From positions 1 through 64,000 of the forward strand of contig SVPD01000009.1 in NCBI GenBank assembly GCA_015066045.1: DNA of 64,000 nucleotides. Reading direction: 5' to 3'. Below are positions 59,094 to 64,000 of this stretch, in pieces. The notes under the pieces are model-generated. The model saw only the letters and a list, made by a program, of their open reading frames with translations. It was not told the DNA's origin and did no database searches. How positions within the stretch are numbered: the first letter of the stretch is position 1; the number at the start of each line of letters is the position of its first letter. Both the position numbers and the translations under genes were made by a program. The DNA is from Oscillospiraceae bacterium. Lineage in GTDB: Bacteria > Bacillota > Clostridia > Oscillospirales > Acutalibacteraceae.

Positions 59094-60290
59094 TTAAATT
59101 AAACTGTCACCGCAAAGTCTTCCGCTGCTCCACGCCCACATAAGATTATAGCCGCCGCAGAAGCCGTCCACATCAAGCATCTCACCGATGCAGTAAAGAC
59201 CTTTCACCTTTTTTGACTCCATGGTTTTACTGCTGAACTGCCGTGTGTCGGCGCCGCCCGCAGTGACCTGTGCATCCTCGAAGCCACGTAAGCCTGCGAC
59301 CTCAAAGGTAAGCTTTTTCGCCGCAGAGACAAGAGCCTTTATCTGCCCGTCGGAAAGAGAGGAAGCGTCAGAAGTCAGAGAAATGCCGCAGCTTTTAAGA
59401 ATAATACCTCCGAGCTTTTTCGGCATAAAGCCTGTCAGGATATTTTCGCAGAGCAGACTGCCCCTTTCCTTGAGTTTTGTCAAAGCTTTCTGCAGCTCAG
59501 TATAAGAAAAGCCGGGCACCGTGTCAAAAACGATCCTTATATCCTCTGCAGCTTCACGGGAGATATAGGAGGACAGCTGCATAATGCAAATACCCGAAAG
59601 TCCGTAGTCGGTAAACTGCACCTCACCGAACTCAGAAGCTATCCTTCTGCCGCCGACACAAAGAGTAAGCTCACCCTTATGCCTGATGCCCTTGAGCTGC
59701 TTTACATACACGGTGTCTTTTACGTTGATTTTAGTCAGAGCGGGTGCGGGAGTAACCAGAGCGTGGCCGAAATTTTTCAGTAAATCATAGGAGCGGTAGC
59801 CCTTCACGCCTGCCTTGCCTCCGCAGGCCAGAACCACCTTATCGTATTTGCTGCCGCACACATCGAAGCAGCTGCCCGATTTTTTCACCGCAGTAACCGA
59901 CTCAGAGCAGATAAGCCTCACACCGAGCCTCTCACATTCAAAGCGAAGGGCATCAAGAACACCCGAGGCCTGATTTCCCAAAGGGTAAACTCTTCCCTCG
60001 GAGTCGCTACGTGTGTAAAGCCCCATAGAAGCAAAAAATGAAAGATTGCTTTCCACATTGTACTTTTCCAGAGCGAAGCGCGCAAACTCACCGCCGCCGA
60101 AATAAGGCAGCTCCTTTTCGTTCATCATATTACATCTGCCGTTACCCGTAACGAGGATTTTTTTGCCCACACGGTCGGCACCCTCATAAACAGTTATATG
60201 AGCCTTTTTATTTTCTCTTTCGGCCTTACGTCCGCACTCTATGGCGCAGGCAAGGCCTGAAGCACCGCCGCCTATTATCGCAATTTTCAT
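59094..60290 (-). CDS. HI0933/BaiN-family NAD(P)/FAD-dependent oxidoreductase
   Basis: A 398-residue flavoprotein with an N-terminal FAD motif IIGGGASGLACAIECGR (4-20), the family signature VTGNGRCNMMNE and the C-terminal GLYCIGEMLDVDGFCGGYNLMWAWSSG. It belongs to the HI0933 family, whose members include the bile-acid reductase BaiN of Clostridia and other proteins of unknown substrate. I cannot assign a substrate. It is the first gene of a two-flavoprotein unit, 15 bp before the COG2509-type gene. Confidence 0.88.
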   Translation of the reverse strand: MKIAIIGGGASGLACAIECGRKAERENKKAHITVYEGADRVGKKILVTGNGRCNMMNEKELPYFGGGEFARFALEKYNVESNLSFFASMGLYTRSDSEGRVYPLGNQASGVLDALRFECERLGVRLICSESVTAVKKSGSCFDVCGSKYDKVVLACGGKAGVKGYRSYDLLKNFGHALVTPAPALTKINVKDTVYVKQLKGIRHKGELTLCVGGRRIASEFGEVQFTDYGLSGICIMQLSSYISREAAEDIRIVFDTVPGFSYTELQKALTKLKERGSLLCENILTGFMPKKLGGIILKSCGISLTSDASSLSDGQIKALVSAAKKLTFEVAGLRGFEDAQVTAGGADTRQFSSKTMESKKVKGLYCIGEMLDVDGFCGGYNLMWAWSSGRLCGDSLI

Positions 60291-60312
60291 TTTTTCACCT
60301 CCAAACTAAGTC

Positions 60313-60341
60313 ATTTTAACATAAATATCCCGATATGACAA
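60313..60341 (-). promoter_or_regulatory. Promoter of the two-flavoprotein unit
   Basis: TTGTCA (60336-60341) and TAAAAT (60313-60318) are 17 bp apart on the minus strand. Confidence 0.7.
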
Positions 60342-60351
60342 CCATAAAAGC

Positions 60352-60384
60352 AAAAAAAAACATCTCTCCCCGACGGGGGAGAGA
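60352..60384 (-). terminator. Terminator of the orphan secreted protein gene
   Basis: The 9-bp stem TCTCTCCCC (60363-60371) / GGGGAGAGA (60376-60384) has loop GACG. On the minus strand it is followed by GTTTTTTTTTG. Confidence 0.9.
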
Positions 60385-60392
60385 CGGAAATC

Positions 60393-61718
60393 TTACCAGT
60401 CAAGCACGGTGTCACCGTATATTCTGTCACCGGAAAGGAGCTTGACGATATAGTCAAAATAGTCAGCTATCTTTTTCATAAGATTAGCAAGCCAGTTTTT
60501 GAACTGTGTGAAAATATCATTGGGAAGCTCGCTTATATTTTCCGAAGAGAGACTGTTTATAAAGGTCATGGTATCGTCGCTGATGTCACCCTTGAAAATA
60601 ACATCAATGATTTTTGAAAGGTTTCCCGACACGGCTACTGCCTCATCATAGGAATAGCCCGCTCTGGAGTATCTGTCCCAATTGGTAAGGAATCTGTTGA
60701 GCTTGGCTGCCATACCGTCAACAACGGAGGCATTATCCTGATATCTGTAGTTTATGGCGAAATACATAAGGAGCCAGAGATATTTGTCGCATTTGGCGAA
60801 CTGAGACGATGCCATTCTCTCTGTGGGGAAATCAAAGAATTCATAATCAGTGATGCCGTCAAAGGCATAGGAAAGAAGACCTTCCATGCTCTTAAGCTTA
60901 TTTACGCTTATCTGTCCTTCTGCGTTTCTCAGGTCCTCACATGCAGCTATTTTCATGCTGAAAAGTGCGGTGGTGGACTCATAAAGAGTAGCAGTAGCAG
61001 AATAGCCGGTGGAAAAAGTGTCGAGAAGTCTGTAAGCGAAATCGATGGGGCCGAAGGCGATGAAGGAGCTTACCATACCCTTTACGAGAGCTTTGGCTAC
61101 TGCCTTGGGCTTATGTGAGTCGCTTTCGGTCATATGTGTAAGGTCAGCACCGAAGGCATAAAGGAAATCCTCGTAATCGATGCCTGTCTTTATCCACGCA
61201 TTATCGACTACCTCCCAAATTCCGGAGTCCTCTACTATACCTCTGTAGAAGGTGTCCTCATCGGGAGTGGTACCGTTTTTAAAGGCAGAGGCAGATGTAA
61301 CCTCAGCGAAGTCGGGATAAAGAAGCTTTCCGAGGAAGTTAATGATAGCCAGAGCATATTCCTCAGAATAAATCTTTTCACCGCCGAAATAATTGATGGT
61401 TATTCTTTTGGCGTAATAGGCCATATCGTCCACGATGCCCTCAAATCTGTCGGCACTGACGGGAACGGGAATACCCTGCACGTCGTTATGAATGGAAATT
61501 TTATCCCAATCAACTATGCCGTCGCTCTCATAGAGAAAATCGTATGTAAAGCCGTAAATTTCCTTATTCTCGTTTTCTGCTGCGAACTCATCATAAGAGC
61601 TGAAGCTGTCAGTAACGGGATTTTCAGTGACATAACCGCCGGCGGCAGAAGCACCCATAACGGCCACCGATGAAAAAATCATCATAACGGCTAAAAGCAC
61701 ACAAAGTATTTTTTTCAT
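60393..61718 (-). CDS. Secreted protein of unknown function
   Basis: A 441-residue exported protein. The signal peptide (about 1-26, FSSVAVMGASAA) is clear. The rest is mainly helical, with segments rich in aromatic and acidic residues, and the C-terminus ends with an amphipathic helix (NWLANLMKKIADYFDYIVKLL) that could contact membranes. No catalytic motif or repeat is visible and I do not recognise a family. ATG at 61718 follows AAGGAGTG; the frame's extension to 61739 is rejected. Monocistronic, between its own promoter and a strong terminator. Export and monocistronic layout match the hydrolase gene at 21000, but the sequences show no clear similarity. Confidence 0.8.
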   Translation of the reverse strand: MKKILCVLLAVMMIFSSVAVMGASAAGGYVTENPVTDSFSSYDEFAAENENKEIYGFTYDFLYESDGIVDWDKISIHNDVQGIPVPVSADRFEGIVDDMAYYAKRITINYFGGEKIYSEEYALAIINFLGKLLYPDFAEVTSASAFKNGTTPDEDTFYRGIVEDSGIWEVVDNAWIKTGIDYEDFLYAFGADLTHMTESDSHKPKAVAKALVKGMVSSFIAFGPIDFAYRLLDTFSTGYSATATLYESTTALFSMKIAACEDLRNAEGQISVNKLKSMEGLLSYAFDGITDYEFFDFPTERMASSQFAKCDKYLWLLMYFAINYRYQDNASVVDGMAAKLNRFLTNWDRYSRAGYSYDEAVAVSGNLSKIIDVIFKGDISDDTMTFINSLSSENISELPNDIFTQFKNWLANLMKKIADYFDYIVKLLSGDRIYGDTVLDW

Positions 61719-61758
61719 TTCGTTACACTCCTTATTCAAGGTATAATTTTACATTTAC

Positions 61759-61787
61759 AGTTTAGCATTAAAATCCGTTTATGTCAA
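61759..61787 (-). promoter_or_regulatory. Promoter of the orphan secreted protein gene
   Basis: TTGACA (61782-61787) and TAAACT (61759-61764) are 17 bp apart on the minus strand. Confidence 0.7.
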
Positions 61788-61862
61788 ACATAAATCTCCT
61801 ATGTTCACATAATTTTAGTATATTCGTCAAAAAAACTACCATAACAATATGCAATTTGACAC

Positions 61863-61891
61863 TTGAAATGATTTTTCCGTTGTGGTAAAAT
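61863..61891 (+). promoter_or_regulatory. Promoter of the APC permease gene
   Basis: TTGAAA (61863-61868) and TAAAAT (61886-61891) are 17 bp apart. A stronger TTGACA just upstream is 24 bp from the -10 and too far. Confidence 0.6.
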
Positions 61892-61921
61892 TCTTCTATC
61901 AATTTATAACGGAGGTACAGT

Positions 61922-63325
61922 ATGTCTACTCAACTCAACAAAAAATACGGTCTGCTTACTGCAATATGCACCGTAGTCGGTACTGTTATCGGCAGCGGCG
62001 TATTCTTTAAGGCAGAAAAAATTCTTACCGAAACAGGCGGTAATCTTCCTGTCGGTATCCTCGCCTGGATCATAGGCGGTCTTATCATGGTAGTCTGTGC
62101 TTATGCATTTTCTATCCTCGCTACAAAGCACGAAAAGGTCAGCGGTATAGTTGACTACGCAGAAGCTATGGTAGGTAAAAAATATGCCTACTTTATGGGC
62201 TGGTTCCTGGCTCTTTTCTACTACCCCACCCTCACCTCGGTGCTCGCATGGGTTAGTGCAAGATATCTCTGCGTTCTCATCGGCTGGGACATCACAGGCC
62301 CCCAGTGTATGACTATTTCAGGTGTTCTGCTGGTGGTAATCTTCACCCTTAACACTCTCGCTCCGAAGCTCGCAGGTAAATTCCAGATTTCTGCGACCTT
62401 CATCAAGCTCATTCCCCTTTTCCTTATGGCTATCGTGGGAACAATCAAAGGTCTTTCAAACGGTCTTCTCATCGAAAACTTTACCACTGTAGTAAACAGT
62501 GACATCTCTGCTTCCAGCGGTCTTTTCAAGGCAGTGGTTGCCACCGCTTTCGCTTACGAAGGCTGGATATGCGCTACATCAATCAACGCTGAGCTCAGAG
62601 ACGCAAAGAAAAATCTTCCCAAGGCTCTCGTTCTCGGTACACTCATTATCGTGGCAGTTTACATCACCTACTACATCGGTCTGGCAGGCGGTATTTCAAA
62701 CGCCGAAATCATGCAGGGCGGTGAAGCAGGTGCAAAGATAGCCTTCTCCGCAGTATTCAATAAATTCGCAGGCACACTCCTGTTCGTATTCGTAGTTATA
62801 TCCTGTCTCGGTACGCTTAACGGTCTTACTCTCGGCTGCTCCAGAGCCTTCCACGCCGTAGCCTCCCGTGACCTCGGCCCTGCTCCCCGCATTTTCAAGC
62901 AGGTTGATCCCGCTACAAATATGCCCACCAACTCCTGCGTAATCGGACTTTTCATCAGTGCTCTCTGGCTCCTCTTCTTCTACGGCTCTCAGCTCGGTCA
63001 GCCCTGGTTCGGTCCCTTCTCCTTCGACTCCTCTGAGCTTCCCATCATCACCACCTACGCTATGTATCTTCCCATATTCTTCAATATGCTCAGAAAGAGC
63101 GGAGACCTCGGTGTGTTAAAGGGTAAGGTAGCTCCCATTCTCGCTATCTGCGGTTCAATATTTATGGTTGTTGCTGCCGTATTTGCACACGGCGTTTATC
63201 CCTATCAGGCTGCCAAGGCAAACGGCACCTTCTCTCTTCCCGTTCTCTTCTATCTCATCACCTATATCGTAATTATGGTATTCGGTGCTATATTTATGAA
63301 CAGCGGAAAGAAAAGCAAAAAATAA
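61922..63325 (+). CDS. APC-superfamily amino acid permease
   Basis: A 467-residue integral membrane protein with about 12 hydrophobic segments. The first contains the APC signature TVVGTVIGSGVFFKAE. FAYEGWICATSINAELRDAKKNLPKAL is the typical sixth-helix/loop motif of the LAT/amino-acid-antiporter branch. It imports or exchanges an amino acid in symport or antiport; the substrate is not readable. Start at ATG after GGAGGTACAGT. Monocistronic, with a 17-bp-stem terminator after it. Confidence 0.92.
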   Translation: MSTQLNKKYGLLTAICTVVGTVIGSGVFFKAEKILTETGGNLPVGILAWIIGGLIMVVCAYAFSILATKHEKVSGIVDYAEAMVGKKYAYFMGWFLALFYYPTLTSVLAWVSARYLCVLIGWDITGPQCMTISGVLLVVIFTLNTLAPKLAGKFQISATFIKLIPLFLMAIVGTIKGLSNGLLIENFTTVVNSDISASSGLFKAVVATAFAYEGWICATSINAELRDAKKNLPKALVLGTLIIVAVYITYYIGLAGGISNAEIMQGGEAGAKIAFSAVFNKFAGTLLFVFVVISCLGTLNGLTLGCSRAFHAVASRDLGPAPRIFKQVDPATNMPTNSCVIGLFISALWLLFFYGSQLGQPWFGPFSFDSSELPIITTYAMYLPIFFNMLRKSGDLGVLKGKVAPILAICGSIFMVVAAVFAHGVYPYQAAKANGTFSLPVLFYLITYIVIMVFGAIFMNSGKKSKK

Positions 63326-63333
63326 GACTGACT

Positions 63334-63370
63334 AAAAAAATAACGGAGTGTTTCACTCCGTTATTTTTTT
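63334..63370. terminator. Bidirectional terminator between the permease and mazF
   Basis: A perfect 17-bp stem (63334-63350 / 63354-63370) with a 3-nt loop and A/T runs on both ends serves two convergent genes. Confidence 0.92.
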
Positions 63371-63381
63371 ATCCTTTTTCC

Positions 63382-63729
63382 TTATGTAGTAAGTCCGAAG
63401 CTTACAGATAAGGCCTTGTCTATCTTATACATATCGCTTTTATTCAGATTGCCCATTTTTTCACGCAGTCTTTTTTTATCGAGTGTTCTCACCTGCTCGA
63501 GCAGAACTATGGAATCTTTGGCCAGACCGCAGTTATCGGCATTTACCTGAATGTGGGTAGGAAGGTCTGTTTTAAAACGCTGGCTGGTAATGGCTGCCGC
63601 TATCACCGTAGGGCTGAATTTATTTCCCACATCATTCTGCACGATAAGAACAGGTCTGATGCCGCCCTGCTCAGAGCCTACTACGGGACTCAGGTCGGCA
63701 TAATAGATTTCTCCGCGTTTAATGTTCAT
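63382..63729 (-). CDS. mazF: MazF/PemK-family endoribonuclease toxin
   Basis: A 115-residue MazF-like protein, the usual length. The conserved IKRGEIYYADLSPVVGSEQGGIRPVLIVQNDVGN, split as IKRGEIYYADLSPVVGSEQGG and the following RPVLIVQND, and VIAAAITS and ICNQVRTLDKKRL-type LLEQVRTLDKKRL are present. It cleaves RNA at short motifs in characterised relatives. The ATG chosen (63727-63729) follows GAGGG; ATGs further up lack a site. I see no MazE gene in the 130 bp between it and the upstream nnrD 3' end, so the antitoxin, if any, is elsewhere. The next gene upstream is an NAD(P)H-hydrate dehydratase, as in many Clostridia, though the alanine racemase gene often found between is absent. Confidence 0.92.
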   Translation of the reverse strand: MNIKRGEIYYADLSPVVGSEQGGIRPVLIVQNDVGNKFSPTVIAAAITSQRFKTDLPTHIQVNADNCGLAKDSIVLLEQVRTLDKKRLREKMGNLNKSDMYKIDKALSVSFGLTT

Positions 63730-63813
63730 AATCATCCCTCTGTTCATTGATAGTCTTTTCTTCACTGATAGTTTTACCAAGATGATATGAATTTAAACAA
63801 AAAGGGTAAATTT

Positions 63814-63843
63814 TAACGCACACCCTATAAAAGATGTGCGTTA
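63814..63843 (-). terminator. Terminator of the NAD(P)H-hydrate dehydratase gene
   Basis: The 9-bp stem TAACGCACA (63814-63822) / TGTGCGTTA (63835-63843) is followed on the minus strand by AAAATTTACC. It separates nnrD from mazF, although read-through to mazF is possible. Confidence 0.65.
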
Positions 63844-63855
63844 ACAACGTCATTT

Positions 63856-64000
63856 TTATCTTTCGAAATCTGCAAGAGTATATTTCAGCTCATTTACCAC
63901 GTCTTCGGGAAGCATACCGGATTTGGAATATTTGTCCGCCACTGTATCTCCCGTGTAGCCGTGCACATAAACCGCACTGCATATCGCATCCGTAAGCTCG
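63856..64000 (-). CDS. nnrD: NAD(P)H-hydrate dehydratase, C-terminal fragment (runs off the right edge)
   Basis: The last 47 codons before a TAA stop (63856-63858) can be read at the right edge. The peptide contains AVYVHGYTGDTVADKYSK and MLPEDVVNELKYTL, which matches the ending of ADP-dependent (S)-NAD(P)H-hydrate dehydratase (YjeF C-terminal domain): AVYLHG, the GD pair and a LxxSD-like helix. The enzyme repairs hydrated NAD(P)H and is usually fused to, or next to, the epimerase NnrE. Only the tail is visible, so fusion cannot be judged. Confidence 0.75.
   Translation of the reverse strand, partial: ELTDAICSAVYVHGYTGDTVADKYSKSGMLPEDVVNELKYTLADFER

Overview
The window reads as chromosomal DNA from an endospore-forming Clostridia-type Bacillota, most like a gut Oscillospirales/Ruminococcaceae member. 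Pointers are a complete SpoIVB sporulation protease, clpP-clpX-tig, PyrK with a PyrDB-type dihydroorotate dehydrogenase, MtaB and TmcAL, a TagF-like glycerophosphotransferase domain, and a fucose, galactoside and melibiase-type sugar gene set. The taxon is inferred from gene content only. I see no rRNA, tRNA, insertion sequence, prophage or CRISPR array.

Layout. 1-6400: a promoter and ribosome binding site for a gene beyond the left edge; then a melA (GH4) plus Gfo/Idh oxidoreductase unit; then a second Gfo/Idh gene with a large secreted Fn3/MBG surface protein. 6400-12700: an L-fucose operon read right to left from a clear sigma-A promoter: fucA, fucU, a rhamnulokinase-type sugar kinase, fucI and a cytoplasmic GH35 beta-galactosidase. 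12700-28260: single genes and housekeeping genes: a stand-alone E2-like acyltransferase, two metallophosphoesterases, secG, clpX-clpP-tig, thrC, a secreted alpha/beta hydrolase with a Cys in the nucleophile elbow, yraN-rnhB, a small P-loop protein, pgi, a D-Ala-D-Ala carboxypeptidase and mtaB. 28270-41100: tmcAL, rfbC-rfbD and spoIVB, then an envelope cluster read right to left: ftsE, ftsX, two tandem M23 endopeptidases, an S41 homologue with a substituted catalytic Ser, and a 946-residue glycosyltransferase/glycerophosphotransferase. 41200-47900: a PucR/CdaR-type regulator and the divergent M16 pair plus topB. 47900-56210: an AT-rich membrane protein, an M28-like protein and the complete UMP operon after carbamoyl phosphate (pyrC-K-D-F-E-B-I). 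56400-64000: ispE, two flavoproteins, an orphan secreted protein, an APC permease, mazF and the 3' end of an NAD(P)H-hydrate dehydratase gene.

How it works together. The fucose operon takes L-fucose (mutarotation, isomerisation, phosphorylation, aldol cleavage) to DHAP and L-lactaldehyde. With the GH35 and GH4 enzymes it fits growth on fucosylated galactosides, but no fucosidase and no transporter lies in the window. The ftsEX-M23-M23-S41 cluster looks like a divisome-controlled peptidoglycan hydrolase module with a wall-polymer transferase at its end. Most genes lie on the minus strand. Regulatory sites were called by eye: many genes have a recognisable -35/-10 pair with 16-18 bp spacing, and most transcription units end in a hairpin with a T tract. 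The strongest leads for something new are the Thr-for-Ser S41 homologue beside FtsEX, the Cys-nucleophile hydrolase, the M28-like protein without its catalytic Glu pair, the lipoyl-less E2-like enzyme, and a 20-nt repeat shared by two intergenic regions 56 kb apart.
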